A stretch of DNA of 64,000 bases from Ligilactobacillus araffinosus DSM 20653 (GCF_001435375.1 NZ_AYYZ01000004.1:35551-99550); one strand, 5' to 3'; shown: positions 44,572 through 53,827, numbered from the stretch's first letter. Numbers and translations: made by a program. The notes: generated by a model not told the origin, from the letters alone.

Positions 44572-46677
44572 TCAATGATTATTAATAAAGTTTTCAATTT
44601 GCTGTTTCCACTGACTAGCCTTTTGCTTGATCGTGTTACCAATGTTTTGACCATTTTCCTTAATATTATCCCATAATCCGCTGGAATTTGAACCCGGATT
44701 ACTTGATTCATTTGCAAGAGTTGAAGCCGCCTGAACACCAAATGATGTTTCGTTTGTTGTTGGAATGATTCCTTGCATTTCATTCTTAAACAATCCCGCA
44801 CCTTCGTTTGCTCCATATTCACCTAAATTATACTTAGTTGAATCATATCCCATCCAGGTTGCAACCACAACATCCGGTGTGTAGCCAATAAACCAGTGAT
44901 CGTCCTCAGCCGTTCCATTTTGATTAATATCATCTGTACTTTGAGTTGAGCCAGTCTTACCAGCAATCGTATAACCAGTTGGAGCAGCACTAACACCCGT
45001 TCCGTCTTTATAAACGTCGATCATCATACTCGTCATTTCTTTTGCGATTTTCTTTGACATGACTCGCTTGTGCTTAATATGAGTGTTATCAACAATCACC
45101 TTTCCCGAAGCATCTTCAATCTTAGTAATCAAATGCGGTTCATAACGAACCCCATTATCGGCAAATGCAGTGTAAGCACTTGCCATTTGGTAAGGTGAAA
45201 CTCCCTTTTCCAGACCGCCAAGAGCTAAACTCAAATTATCATCTGCCTTTGTAAGTTTGATACCAAACTTTTCAACAGAATTGTAGCCCTTTTGAACCCC
45301 AATCTTATTTAACAACCAAACAGCCGATGTATTCTTACTTAACGCTAACGCTTCATACATTGGAATCTTACCTGCATACTGCTCATTCCAGTTTTGCGGA
45401 GTATAGTGGTTTGAGCCATATGATTGAAGCTTATCTTCAACCATTGAATCGTAATGCCAGCCATTTTCCAATGCCGGAGTATAAACCGCAAGCGGTTTAA
45501 TCGTTGATCCTGGTGAACGGACTAATTGCGTTGCTCGGTTATATCCACGGAAAACGTGCGTTCCTGGTCGACCGCCGACTAATGCAGTTACTCCACCATT
45601 ATCCGGATCAATTGCAACCGAAGCGGCTTGAGCTTCCGTTCCATCAGCTTGAGCTGGTGGAAACAAAGCTTGATTTTCAAATGCATTCTGCATTACCTTT
45701 TGCTGCCTTTGACTCAATGATGTATAGATTTTGTAACCACCATTCATAATATCCTTTTCAGTTAAACCGTAACGATTAATCGCCTCACTAATTACTGCAT
45801 CAAAATAATATGGATAATTATAACCCGAATGATAAGTATAATTATCATGTACAACCATCGGTACAGCCTGATACTGTTTCATTTCACCCTTTGTCAGTTT
45901 CTTATTTTCGTACATAAATTGTAATACTAAATTTCGCCGATTCCGCGAAGCTTTAGGGTGATCAGCTGGATTAAAACCATTAGGATTGGTTAACATTCCA
46001 GCCAAGGTTGCCGCTTCCGGAACCGTCAATTGGGAAGCATGGACGCCAAAGTAACGCTCTGCTGCGTCTTCAACTCCCCAAACTCCATTTCCAAAATATG
46101 CATTATTTAAATACATCGTTAGAATTTCATTTTTACTGTATGTATTTTCAACCTGCATCGCAATGAAAATTTCCTTTATTTTTCGCGAGAAAGTTTGCTG
46201 TTGCGATAAAAACGCATTTTTAACCAACTGCTGGGTAATTGTACTTCCTCCGCTGCTAATCGTATTTTCACCCATTAACCGATTACGAATCAGTAACACG
46301 ACCGACCGAGCAATTCCTTTGACCGAGAAACCATATTCATGGTAAAAATTCCGGTCTTCGGTTGAAAGTACCGCATTCGGCATGTTTTGCGAAATTTTAG
46401 ACAATGGGACCCATGTTCCCTTTTGCGAATAAAGCGAACCGGCTTTCTTTCCCGACGCATCATAAATCTCGGTTGTTTGTTCAAGCCGAGCCTTCAAATC
46501 ACTCACATGAGCAGTTTTCGCAATAAAAACTAACCGAACACTGACCATCAGGAAAATAGAAAGAAACGCAATCAGCAACCATTTCCAAATTTGATAACGA
46601 TGCCACTTCAACTTAAACCATATTCTAAAGTGGCTCCATTTATCGCGTATCCACTCTTTAAATTCAGAATCTTTCAT
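44572..46677 (-). CDS. Class A penicillin-binding protein (bifunctional transglycosylase/transpeptidase)
   Basis: A 701-residue PBP of the PBP1A/2A family. One signal-anchor helix (about 33-53) is followed by the GT51 glycosyltransferase (STEDRNFYHEYGF, catalytic Glu107) and the transpeptidase with SxxK (Ser391-Lys394), SKN (447-449) and KTG (574-576). The C-terminal tail is Ser/Asn-rich and ends in a charged, helical segment. It polymerises and cross-links peptidoglycan outside the membrane. The ATG has AGAGGA; a TATAAT lies upstream. Which paralogue name applies (pbp1A or pbp2A) cannot be settled here. Confidence 0.95.
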   Translation of the reverse strand: MKDSEFKEWIRDKWSHFRIWFKLKWHRYQIWKWLLIAFLSIFLMVSVRLVFIAKTAHVSDLKARLEQTTEIYDASGKKAGSLYSQKGTWVPLSKISQNMPNAVLSTEDRNFYHEYGFSVKGIARSVVLLIRNRLMGENTISSGGSTITQQLVKNAFLSQQQTFSRKIKEIFIAMQVENTYSKNEILTMYLNNAYFGNGVWGVEDAAERYFGVHASQLTVPEAATLAGMLTNPNGFNPADHPKASRNRRNLVLQFMYENKKLTKGEMKQYQAVPMVVHDNYTYHSGYNYPYYFDAVISEAINRYGLTEKDIMNGGYKIYTSLSQRQQKVMQNAFENQALFPPAQADGTEAQAASVAIDPDNGGVTALVGGRPGTHVFRGYNRATQLVRSPGSTIKPLAVYTPALENGWHYDSMVEDKLQSYGSNHYTPQNWNEQYAGKIPMYEALALSKNTSAVWLLNKIGVQKGYNSVEKFGIKLTKADDNLSLALGGLEKGVSPYQMASAYTAFADNGVRYEPHLITKIEDASGKVIVDNTHIKHKRVMSKKIAKEMTSMMIDVYKDGTGVSAAPTGYTIAGKTGSTQSTDDINQNGTAEDDHWFIGYTPDVVVATWMGYDSTKYNLGEYGANEGAGLFKNEMQGIIPTTNETSFGVQAASTLANESSNPGSNSSGLWDNIKENGQNIGNTIKQKASQWKQQIENFINNH

Positions 46678-46730
46678 TTAATAAATCCTCTAATCAATTG
46701 ATCCACATTTCAAAAGTAATTCTGTCCATT

Positions 46731-46736
46731 ATTATA
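46731..46736 (-). promoter_or_regulatory. -10 box of the class A PBP gene
   Basis: TATAAT on the minus strand, 54 bases before the start codon; the -35 region lacks a good hexamer. Confidence 0.45.
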
Positions 46737-46830
46737 CCCTCTGAATGTGGTGAAATTATTAATTTTTGAATTCTACCTTTTTAGGCAGATAACCTTATTT
46801 TACCGAACTCGTTAAAAGAAAGCCAATTAA

Positions 46831-46867
46831 TAAAAAAGAAGGTGTGGCAATTTTAGCACACACCTTC
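46831..46867 (-). terminator. Terminator of argS
   Basis: GAAGGTGTGTGCTAAAATTGCCACACCTTC as a hairpin (9-bp stem GAAGGTGTG/CACACCTTC) followed by TTTTTTATT on the minus strand, about 10 bases after the argS stop. Confidence 0.88.
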
Positions 46868-46877
46868 TCCTTTAAAA

Positions 46878-48572
46878 TTACATTTCATCTGGAGCCTTAA
46901 CGCCTAATAAACGCAACGATTCTTTCAAAACGATTGCAACACTTTGAACAAGCGCAAGCCGTTCATTCTTTTGGTCGTCATCAACCAAAATTTTAGTATG
47001 AGCATAATACTTATTAAACGCCTTTGCCAAGCGAATTGCATATTTGGCAATTACTGACGGTTCATATTCTTCAACTGCCCGCTTTACCATTGATGGGAAA
47101 TCACCAAGCATCCGCACTGTTTCCCATGCATCTGGATCATTTAATCCTTCAACGTGAAGATCAGTATTCTCATCAACACCGGCCTTCCGTAAAATACTCA
47201 TTGCCCGGGCATGTGAATACTGAACGTATGGTCCAGTTTCACCTTCGAACCGGACAACTTCTTGCAAATCAAAGTCGAATTGATTCAACCGTTCATTCTT
47301 CAAGTCGTGGAAGACAACCGCCCCGACCCCAACTGCATCCGCAACTTCATTCTTATTTTCAAGGGTGGGGTTCTTTTCTTCAATTTGTTCTTGAGCAAGT
47401 TTAACTGCATCATCAAGGACTTCTTCAAGTAAGATAATGTTACCGCGCCGGGTTGATAATTTCTTACCACCAGAAGTTATCAACCCGAATGCAATATGGT
47501 GCATATCGTCAGCCCAATCATCGCCCATTTCTTTTAAAACAGCAACCAATTGGTGGAAGTGATTTGATTGTTCATTTCCCATGACATACAGTGATTGAAC
47601 AAAATTATATGTCTTTTTCCGGTAGATTGCAGCTGCTAAATCCCGGGTAATATATAAACTTGTACCATCTGACTTTTGAATCAATGCCGGATTCAAATCA
47701 TACTTCGAAAGGTCAACGATCATTGCCCCTTGGCTTTCTTCAAGCAATCCCTTTTCTTTCAATTCATCAATAACCGGTTGCATCTTGTCATTGTAAAATG
47801 CTTCTCCGTTATATGAATCAAAGGTAATTCCTAACCGCTTGTAAATCTTCATGAAGAAGCTTAGTGACTCTTCACGGAACCATTTCCAAAGGCGCGTTGC
47901 TTCTGGGTCACCATCTTCAAGTTTCTTGAACCATGCTCGTGCTTCATCATCAAGTTCTGGATGTTCTTGGTCTTCTTTGTGGAAACGAACATAGTACTTC
48001 AATAACGTATTGATTGGATCCTTCTTAACGTCTTCTTCATTTCCCCAAAGCTTGTAGGCTTCGATCAACTTTCCAAATTGTGTTCCCCAGTCACCTAAAT
48101 GGTTGATTTTGATTGGGTTATAATTCGTCTTCTTTAAGATTTCTGCTAATGAATTTCCAATTACGGTTGACCGCAGGTGTCCCATTGACATTGGTTTGGC
48201 AATGTTGGGGGATGACATATCGATCGTGACGTTTCCTTTGTGACCTAAATCTTGATCACCATAGTGTTCCTTTTTGACAAGGACTTCGCTTACAATTTCC
48301 TTGCCAAATTGCTTCTTATCTAAGAAGAAATTGACATATGGACCAGCCGCTTCAACCTTTTCAAAGCCTGTTTGGTCGATTTTTTCCACAATATCCTGGG
48401 CAATCATTTGAGGTGCTTTGTGCATTACCTTAGCTAAAACAAAGGCTGGAAAAGCAAAGTCTCCCATTTGAATTGATTTTGGAACTTCGATTTTTTCATT
48501 GATTTCATTTAAATCTAAATCATCGCCGACAACGTTTGCGATTGCTTGGGCAACCATTTTCTTATAATCCAT
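46878..48572 (-). CDS. argS: Arginine--tRNA ligase
   Basis: A 564-residue class I synthetase. An N-terminal Arg-tRNA synthetase domain (about 1-85) is followed by the HIGH-type motif SMGHLRST near 132 and the degenerate KMSKS segment [10 protein letters not shown] near 367, then the DALR anticodon-binding domain. The frame is open 23 codons further, but the ATG at 48570-48572 has AGGAGG eight bases before it and gives the family length. An arginine T-box leader controls it. Confidence 0.98.
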   Translation of the reverse strand: MDYKKMVAQAIANVVGDDLDLNEINEKIEVPKSIQMGDFAFPAFVLAKVMHKAPQMIAQDIVEKIDQTGFEKVEAAGPYVNFFLDKKQFGKEIVSEVLVKKEHYGDQDLGHKGNVTIDMSSPNIAKPMSMGHLRSTVIGNSLAEILKKTNYNPIKINHLGDWGTQFGKLIEAYKLWGNEEDVKKDPINTLLKYYVRFHKEDQEHPELDDEARAWFKKLEDGDPEATRLWKWFREESLSFFMKIYKRLGITFDSYNGEAFYNDKMQPVIDELKEKGLLEESQGAMIVDLSKYDLNPALIQKSDGTSLYITRDLAAAIYRKKTYNFVQSLYVMGNEQSNHFHQLVAVLKEMGDDWADDMHHIAFGLITSGGKKLSTRRGNIILLEEVLDDAVKLAQEQIEEKNPTLENKNEVADAVGVGAVVFHDLKNERLNQFDFDLQEVVRFEGETGPYVQYSHARAMSILRKAGVDENTDLHVEGLNDPDAWETVRMLGDFPSMVKRAVEEYEPSVIAKYAIRLAKAFNKYYAHTKILVDDDQKNERLALVQSVAIVLKESLRLLGVKAPDEM

Positions 48573-48590
48573 CGTAAAACCTCCTGTAAT

Positions 48591-48786
48591 AAAAAAGTCT
48601 CTTGCAAAAAATGCAAGAGACGAGTTATCCCGCGGTACCACTCTAATTGATTAAAAGTAATCCACTCAAATATTTAGTTTGCTATTCTAAGAAGTGCGAT
48701 TCAGTTTGTTCCTATATCCGGCTTCCATCATCCCGAACTCGCTGTGATATTTCCAAACCTACTAGTTTCTATCATTGAATATTTCA
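48591..48786 (-). ncRNA. T-box leader of argS, arginine-specific
   Basis: The T-box sequence AGTGGTACCGCG (48631-48642) is followed by the terminator GTCTCTTGCA ... TGCAAGAGAC plus Ts (48591-48621). The specifier triplet is CGC (48696-48698), an arginine codon, in the context AATCGCACTT, the same NNN-ACTT arrangement as in the thrS leader. No separate promoter is evident between the leader and the tRNA-Gly gene just upstream, so both may be on one transcript. Confidence 0.9.
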
Positions 48787-48788
48787 AA

Positions 48789-48859
48789 AGCGGATGACGA
48801 GAATCGAACTCGCGACGCCAGCTTGGGAAGCTGGAGTTTTACCACTAAACTACACCCGC
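48789..48859 (-). tRNA. tRNA-Gly, anticodon CCC
   Basis: A 71-base cloverleaf: acceptor GCGGGTG/CATCCGC (one G-T pair), D arm GTTT/AAAC, anticodon stem CCAGC/GCTGG around the loop TTCCCAA (anticodon CCC, reads GGG), T arm GCGAG-TTCGATT-CTCGT. No CCA is encoded; the discriminator base is T. It has a good promoter upstream and leads directly into the argS T-box leader. Confidence 0.95.
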
Positions 48860-48869
48860 ATGTGAGTTT

Positions 48870-48898
48870 AGTATAGCATAAAACTCACTAAATGTCAT
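48870..48898 (-). promoter_or_regulatory. Promoter of tRNA-Gly
   Basis: ATGACA (48893-48898), a 17-base spacer and TATACT with a TGC extension (core 48870-48875), read on the minus strand, about 10 bases upstream of the tRNA 5' end. Confidence 0.8.
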
Positions 48899-48901
48899 TG
48901 A

Positions 48902-49162
48902 TTATTTTTTGCTCTTTGAAGCTTTTTTCGCATCTTTTTCTTGTTTCTTTTTAAAACCATCTTCATCAAAAAGATCCTTTAAACTGATGATTGCTTGATT
49001 ATGCAAGTCACCGGCTGCGATTTTATCCTTTGAATCAAAATCAGTAAATTGAACAAGCGCTGAATTTTCGTAAATCTTGCTGATTGTTCCCTTAAATTGG
49101 TGCTTCATTGGCCCAAATTTTTCGCAAAAAACAGTATCGCCAACTTTTAATTTCTTTGCCAT
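48902..49162 (-). CDS. DUF2187-like small protein (YkvS type)
   Basis: An 86-residue protein whose N-terminal half (KVGDTVFCEKF, then FKGTISKIYENSALVQFTDF) looks like a small beta-barrel of the KOW/SH3 sort seen in the DUF2187 (YkvS) family, followed by a Lys/Asp-rich tail ending KKASKSKK. Function unknown; nucleic acid or ribosome binding would be a guess. The ATG has GGAG upstream. It lies just before the tRNA-Gly promoter with no terminator between. The family call is moderate. Confidence 0.65.
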   Translation of the reverse strand: MAKKLKVGDTVFCEKFGPMKHQFKGTISKIYENSALVQFTDFDSKDKIAAGDLHNQAIISLKDLFDEDGFKKKQEKDAKKASKSKK

Positions 49163-49245
49163 TTTAAACGCGCTCCTTTACTTGAATTTCTTATCAAGAC
49201 TACCAAATTTTACCACGAAATGCAACAGCAGCGTTTTATTCAAAA

Positions 49246-49274
49246 TTGATTTCTTAATTTTTTCCATGTAGAAT
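49246..49274 (+). promoter_or_regulatory. Promoter of the deoxynucleoside kinase gene
   Basis: TTGATT (49246-49251), a 17-base spacer and TAGAAT with a TG extension (49269-49274), 35 bases before the ATG. Confidence 0.75.
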
Positions 49275-49308
49275 TGATGAAGATTATTAATCAAAGGAGC
49301 AACTCAAA

Positions 49309-50037
49309 ATGATTACACTTGCAGGAATTATTGGTTCGGGCAAATCAACAATGACTGAAATTTTATCAAAAGAACTTGGTTCGCAGGCCTTTTTCGAACC
49401 TGTTGAAGATAACCCGGTTCTTCCATTATTTTATAAAGGAAATGAAATTGCCGCTAAAAAACGGGCAGCCGGCGATCAAAATGCAACCAATCCGTATACA
49501 TACTTACTCCAAACTTTCTTCGTGAACCGGCGTTTTCGGATGATCAAGGAAGCAAAAAAAGAAGCCAATAACGTTCTTGACCGTTCAATTTACGAAGACG
49601 CTCTTTTCATGAAAATGAATACCGATATGGGAAATGCAACTGCTGTTGAATATGCAACTTATCAAGAATTACTGCAAAATATGCTGGATGAATTGCAATA
49701 CGCAACCGGGGTCAATTCTCAAGACCTGATGATTTTTATCAAAGTTTCCTATGACACGATGTTAAAACGGATTCGTAAACGCGGTCGGGATTATGAACAA
49801 ATTGAATCTGATCCAACATTACCGGAATACTACCAAAACCTTCTTCAATACTATGATCGGTGGTTAAAATGGTATGATAAATCACCAATTATGATCATTG
49901 ATGGCGATCAATACGACTTTGTTGCTAACATGGATGATCGCAATAAAATTCTTGATGATATTGAAGATCAATTAGTTCAGCTTAATCATCTTTCAGCTGA
50001 AGAAGCTGAAAAATTAAAAGCCCAACGGCGGAAATAA
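49309..50037 (+). CDS. Deoxynucleoside kinase (deoxyadenosine/deoxyguanosine kinase family)
   Basis: A 242-residue kinase of the dNK family for salvage of deoxyribonucleosides. The P-loop GIIGSGKST is at 6-14, the ERS-type motif appears as DRSIYEDALF near 93-102, and the LID region RIRKRGRDYEQ is near 160. The family length is about 210-220; the extra residues form a charged C-terminal helix (AEEAEKLKAQRRK). The ATG has AAAGGAG upstream. Substrate specificity between dA, dG and dC cannot be told. Monocistronic, with a bidirectional terminator. Confidence 0.92.
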   Translation: MITLAGIIGSGKSTMTEILSKELGSQAFFEPVEDNPVLPLFYKGNEIAAKKRAAGDQNATNPYTYLLQTFFVNRRFRMIKEAKKEANNVLDRSIYEDALFMKMNTDMGNATAVEYATYQELLQNMLDELQYATGVNSQDLMIFIKVSYDTMLKRIRKRGRDYEQIESDPTLPEYYQNLLQYYDRWLKWYDKSPIMIIDGDQYDFVANMDDRNKILDDIEDQLVQLNHLSAEEAEKLKAQRRK

Positions 50038-50055
50038 TCAAGTTCCAAAACAAAA

Positions 50056-50087
50056 AACGATCAGCAAAATGCTGATCGTTATTTTTT
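50056..50087. terminator. Bidirectional terminator between the deoxynucleoside kinase and a membrane protein gene
   Basis: AACGATCAGC-AAAAT-GCTGATCGTT (50056-50080) with an A run before and TATTTTTT after. The stop codon of the convergent membrane protein gene lies within the right arm (50079-50081). Confidence 0.9.
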
Positions 50088-50423
50088 ACTCATTAAAACT
50101 TGAGCTGCTTGCAAATCAATTTTATTTGAAACAATACATGTTAAAGTATACAAATCAAGGAAATAAACTAAAATTCCCATTGATTGAGCTGCAATCACTA
50201 AGATCAATGATGTCCAAAATAAAACTTGGCTTAAAATTGCCCACTTCCGTTTTTCATGATTCAAAGCTTTAACGGTCTTCATCTCAGTTGCAGATAGATT
50301 TCGCGGATCGCGTGGCGCAACTGACATCCGAATCTTCATTAATTTAATGTTGATGCGAATATTCCACACCGTCAAAACCGCAAGCACGACCCACACAAGG
50401 ATACTTCCAGCCTTTATCGACAT
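50079..50423 (-). CDS. Membrane protein of unknown function (114 residues)
   Basis: I do not recognise the family. The protein has an N-terminal hydrophobic helix (about 7-24), a basic cytoplasmic-type loop (KLMKIRMSVAPRDPRN, then a Lys/Glu-rich stretch) and a hydrophobic region at about 62-92, probably one or two helices. No signal peptidase or lipobox site is seen. The ATG has AGAGGG ten bases before it and a good TATAAT at 50469-50474. It sits between the deoxynucleoside kinase and pepV; the context gives no clue to function. Confidence 0.72.
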   Translation of the reverse strand: MSIKAGSILVWVVLAVLTVWNIRINIKLMKIRMSVAPRDPRNLSATEMKTVKALNHEKRKWAILSQVLFWTSLILVIAAQSMGILVYFLDLYTLTCIVSNKIDLQAAQVLMSKK

Positions 50424-50468
50424 TTATAAAATGCCCTCTCTCTAATTAACTTAAATCTTTCAGCAAGC

Positions 50469-50474
50469 ATTATA
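50469..50474 (-). promoter_or_regulatory. -10 box of the 114-residue membrane protein gene
   Basis: TGGTATAAT (extended -10) on the minus strand, 46 bases before the ATG; a TTGAAA/TTGATT region lies 15-19 bases further upstream. Confidence 0.6.
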
Positions 50475-50555
50475 CCATATGACGGATTCTTTCAATCAAG
50501 AAATCCCAACTTTTTTGCAATGTTTCAATAACTAAAATCTATTCGCTTAATTTCC

Positions 50556-50583
50556 TTGTCATCTTTGAATATGATACTATTAA
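50556..50583 (+). promoter_or_regulatory. Probable promoter of pepV
   Basis: TTGTCA (50556-50561), a 16-base spacer and TATTAA (50578-50583), 25 bases before the pepV ATG. The -10 match is modest. Confidence 0.5.
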
Positions 50584-50608
50584 GGTAATAAAGTTAAGGA
50601 GGAACGAT

Positions 50609-52012
50609 ATGACGACAATTGACTGGAAAAAAGAAGCTGAAAGTCGTAAAAATGAACTTTTAGAAGATTTAAAATCAATGTTACGGGTTAAAAGCGTCCG
50701 TGACGAAAGTAAAAAAACTACAGATGCTCCTCTTGGGCCTGGACCAAAAGCTGGATTAGATAAATTCCTGGAAATTGCATCCCGGGATGGCTTTGCAACT
50801 AAGAACATCGACGGCATGGCTGGCCAAATTGCATTTGGTGACGGCGATGAAACGCTTGGAATCCTTGCCCACGTCGACGTTATGCCCGCTGGTGAAGGTT
50901 GGAACACTGACCCATTTGAACCGGTAATCAAAGACGGCAAATTATATGCCCGCGGAGCTTCAGACGATAAAGGTCCAAGTATGGCATGCTACTACGGTTT
51001 AAAGATCATTAAGGAACTTAATCTCCCTGTAAGCAAGAAAGTGGCATTCATTCTTGGAACTGATGAGGAAAGCTCATGGCGTGGAATGGATTACTACTTC
51101 AAGAACATGCCTGAACCCGATTTCGGTTTTTCACCAGATGCCTTCTTCCCAATTATCAACGGCGAAAAAGGAAACGTAACGTTTGACGCCAAATTCGATG
51201 GCACAAACGGTGGTAAATATGAATTAATTAAATTCAATTCTGGCTTGCGGGAAAACATGGTCCCGCGGGATGCTGAAGCGTGGATCAAAGCTGCTGATTA
51301 TAAGGAAATAATCAAAGCCTTTGATGAATTCATCGCTGAAAATCCAGTAGTTGGCGAAGCTGATATGCGCGATGGACAACTTTACATTCACATGATTGGA
51401 AAAGCTGCCCACGCTCAAGAACCTAAGCGCGGAATCAACGCCGGAACATATCTGGCCCGTTTCTTAAATCAATTTGATTTTGAAAATGGTGCAAAGGACT
51501 TTATTGCCTTTGCCGCTGAAAAACTTCATCTTGATTCACGATTGAAAAACTTTGATATGAACTACACGGATGATGTAATGGGCGACTTAACAATGAACCC
51601 GGGCCTTCTTTCATTTGAAACCAGTAAAGAAGGTTCAATTACACTTAACTTCCGTTATCCAAAGGGAACTGATCCGAAGTACATTGAAAAGGGATTGAAT
51701 AGTGCAGCCGATCAGTACCATGTTCATTTTGAAATGCATGACGGCGGCATGATTCCGCATTATGTTGACGAAGATGATCCATTAGTCGAGACGTTATTAA
51801 ATGTTTATCGCGAACAAACGGGCGAAGATGCACACGGCCAAGTCGTTGGTGGTGGAACATATGGCCGGCTAATGAAACGTGGGGTAGCTTTCGGGGCAAT
51901 GTTCCCGGGGGTTCCAGATACCATGCACCAACCAAACGAATTTATTCCAGTTGATGATCTCATCAAAGCAGCTGCCATTTACGCTCAAGGAATTTACGAA
52001 TTAATTAAATAA
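50609..52012 (+). CDS. pepV: Dipeptidase PepV
   Basis: A 467-residue zinc dipeptidase of the M20 family, characteristic of lactic acid bacteria; it releases amino acids from imported dipeptides in the cytoplasm. Zinc and catalytic residues are visible at His88 and Asp90 (AHVDVMPAG), Asp120 (GASDDKGP), Glu153-Glu154 (TDEESSW), and the C-terminal His in DTMHQPNEF. The inserted lid domain spans roughly 180-380. The ATG follows AAGGAGG. Monocistronic with a clear terminator. Confidence 0.97.
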   Translation: MTTIDWKKEAESRKNELLEDLKSMLRVKSVRDESKKTTDAPLGPGPKAGLDKFLEIASRDGFATKNIDGMAGQIAFGDGDETLGILAHVDVMPAGEGWNTDPFEPVIKDGKLYARGASDDKGPSMACYYGLKIIKELNLPVSKKVAFILGTDEESSWRGMDYYFKNMPEPDFGFSPDAFFPIINGEKGNVTFDAKFDGTNGGKYELIKFNSGLRENMVPRDAEAWIKAADYKEIIKAFDEFIAENPVVGEADMRDGQLYIHMIGKAAHAQEPKRGINAGTYLARFLNQFDFENGAKDFIAFAAEKLHLDSRLKNFDMNYTDDVMGDLTMNPGLLSFETSKEGSITLNFRYPKGTDPKYIEKGLNSAADQYHVHFEMHDGGMIPHYVDEDDPLVETLLNVYREQTGEDAHGQVVGGGTYGRLMKRGVAFGAMFPGVPDTMHQPNEFIPVDDLIKAAAIYAQGIYELIK

Positions 52013-52030
52013 TTTGACATATGATAAAAT

Positions 52031-52063
52031 AAAGAAGAAATCAAATTGATTTCTTCTTTTTTA
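52031..52063 (+). terminator. Terminator of pepV
   Basis: AAAGAAGAAATC-AAATTG-ATTTCTTCTTT (52031-52060) followed by TTT, about 18 bases after the pepV stop. Confidence 0.85.
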
Positions 52064-52087
52064 TATTAAATTTAATTGAGGAAAATT

Positions 52088-52819
52088 ATGCGAATTGATA
52101 AATTATTAAGTAATCTCGGAATTGGCACCCGCTCTAAGATCAAAAAGATGATTAAACAAAAACAAATTAAAATTAACGGTGAACTTGTAAAAAATGGAAA
52201 AGACCAACTTGAGCCTGATACCGCTCAAGTTACTATTGATGGCCATCCTATTGCAACCCAATTAACAAAATATTTTATGCTTAACAAACCGCAAAATGTG
52301 ATCACAGCAACCAAAGATGCAACTCAACGAACTGTGCTTGACTTAATTGCACCAGAAGATATTGTTAAGGGATTAGCCCCCGTTGGCCGGCTTGATAAAG
52401 ATACAACCGGTTTGCTTTTATTAACTAATGATGGTCAACTCGCCCATCAATTACTTGCTCCGCATAAACATGTTGCTAAAACATATCAAGCAACGCTTGA
52501 CGGAATCGCCACTGGCGATACCGTTACCCGCTTTAATGCAGGAATCCAATTAAAAAATGGCACGCTTTGTAAACCCGCCGCGTTAAAAATTATTTCAACT
52601 TCTGAAAAAGATGACCAATCAATAGTTGAAGTCACAATTACAGAAGGTAAATATCATCAAATCAAGCGCATGTTCGCTGCGTGTGAATTACATGTTGCTA
52701 CATTAACCCGAATTTCAATGGGACCATTAAAGTTGGACTCAACTCTAAAGCAGGGGCAATATCGTCCTCTGACAAATAATGAACTTCAACAACTAACAAA
52801 AATAAATAAAATGCTGTGA
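52088..52819 (+). CDS. rsuA: 16S rRNA pseudouridine synthase, RsuA/RluB family
   Basis: A 243-residue pseudouridine synthase with an N-terminal S4 RNA-binding domain (MRIDKLLSNLGIGTRSKIKK) and catalytic motif GRLDKDTTGLLLLT (Asp103). RsuA modifies U516 of 16S rRNA in Escherichia coli; the precise target here is inferred from overall length and could be another rRNA site. A TTG four codons upstream lies within the ribosome site; the ATG at 52088 with GAGG six bases upstream is preferred. Confidence 0.9.
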   Translation: MRIDKLLSNLGIGTRSKIKKMIKQKQIKINGELVKNGKDQLEPDTAQVTIDGHPIATQLTKYFMLNKPQNVITATKDATQRTVLDLIAPEDIVKGLAPVGRLDKDTTGLLLLTNDGQLAHQLLAPHKHVAKTYQATLDGIATGDTVTRFNAGIQLKNGTLCKPAALKIISTSEKDDQSIVEVTITEGKYHQIKRMFAACELHVATLTRISMGPLKLDSTLKQGQYRPLTNNELQQLTKINKML

Positions 52820-52842
52820 GCTATCATTCACAGCATTTTTTA
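52809..52842. terminator. Terminator between rsuA and nnrD
   Basis: AATGCTGTGA-GCTATCA-TTCACAGCATT followed by TTTTT. The rsuA stop lies inside the left arm. It serves rsuA and, with a weaker T-rich tract, the convergent nnrD. Confidence 0.85.
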
Positions 52843-53685
52843 TCCACAATATTTTTTCATGAAACCTTGAAGGTTGTTAATAATATCAGTTGGTAAGACC
52901 ACATAATGACTCTTGGCTAATTCATCGGCAATCTTACTATGCATATAAACTGCTGCTTGAATGACTTCGCCAAGCGGTTCTTTAAATTGAGCAATAAATG
53001 CTGCTAGAATTCCAGTTAACGTGTCCCCCATTCCACCAGTAGCCATTGCTGCATTTCCGGCTAATAATTGATATACTTCCCCATCTGGAAAATATAACTC
53101 TGAATGATGTTTCTTCAAAATAACCGTTGCATTCAATGCTTGTTGCGCCTGCTGATTACGCTGAACATCATTTTGGTCAGCAATTAAAATTCCGCTGAGG
53201 CGTTGCCACTCCATTTGATGAGGAGTAAAAATCAAATCAGCCGCTGTAGGTAAAACCGACTTTAAACTTAGATTTTGTGCAAGTAAAGTAATTGCAGAGC
53301 CATCAATAATTAATTTTTGCCCCGATTTAACATTTGTAAATACCGTTTTAACTACCCGACCTGCTGTTTGATTATTTCCTAATCCTGGTCCTAAAACAAT
53401 AACATCTACCTCATTAATTAATGAAACAAATTGTTTATCATCACAGTAGTCAACAAACATTGCCTCTGGAACACTAGTGTGAACAGCCGTTAAATTCTCG
53501 TTAGCTGTTGCAATCGTAACTAATCCTGCGCCAGTGTGAACAGCGGCGCTTCCTGCCATAATAGCTGCGCCACCCATATTCGAATTACCACCTACAATTA
53601 ATACTTTGCCAAACGTTCCTTTAAAGCTATTTTGTGGCCGGTTATGAATTACTTTTTTCAAAATTTCAACTGTAATTGATTGCAT
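52840..53685 (-). CDS. nnrD: ADP-dependent NAD(P)H-hydrate dehydratase
   Basis: A 281-residue ribokinase-fold enzyme that repairs hydrated NADH and NADPH. The N-terminal signature GTFGKVLIVGGNSNMGGAAI and the nucleotide and catalytic motif ATGGMGDTLTG (about 217-227) are intact. The epimerase (NnrE) domain found fused in many bacteria is absent and no separate nnrE is in the window. An ATG six codons upstream is rejected; the ATG at 53683-53685 has GAGGAA five bases before it. Confidence 0.93.
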   Translation of the reverse strand: MQSITVEILKKVIHNRPQNSFKGTFGKVLIVGGNSNMGGAAIMAGSAAVHTGAGLVTIATANENLTAVHTSVPEAMFVDYCDDKQFVSLINEVDVIVLGPGLGNNQTAGRVVKTVFTNVKSGQKLIIDGSAITLLAQNLSLKSVLPTAADLIFTPHQMEWQRLSGILIADQNDVQRNQQAQQALNATVILKKHHSELYFPDGEVYQLLAGNAAMATGGMGDTLTGILAAFIAQFKEPLGEVIQAAVYMHSKIADELAKSHYVVLPTDIINNLQGFMKKYCG

Positions 53686-53766
53686 ATAAATTCCTCTTTT
53701 CATGGAAAGCTATATCAAAACTACCAATTAAATTTAATTTTATCATGAATGTCCTCGCCATTATTC

Positions 53767-53795
53767 TTGTATAACTTTGCAATTTATTTTAGAAT
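53767..53795 (+). promoter_or_regulatory. Promoter of the 32-residue gene
   Basis: TTGTAT (53767-53772), an exact 17-base spacer and TAGAAT (53790-53795), 32 bases before the ATG. Confidence 0.7.
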
Positions 53796-53827
53796 TTAAA
53801 TATCATTCATTGAAAAGAGGAATTAAA

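Noticed and set aside
47024..47404. 126-codon plus-strand frame inside argS
   Set aside because: It lies antisense to a clear synthetase gene with no ribosome site or promoter.
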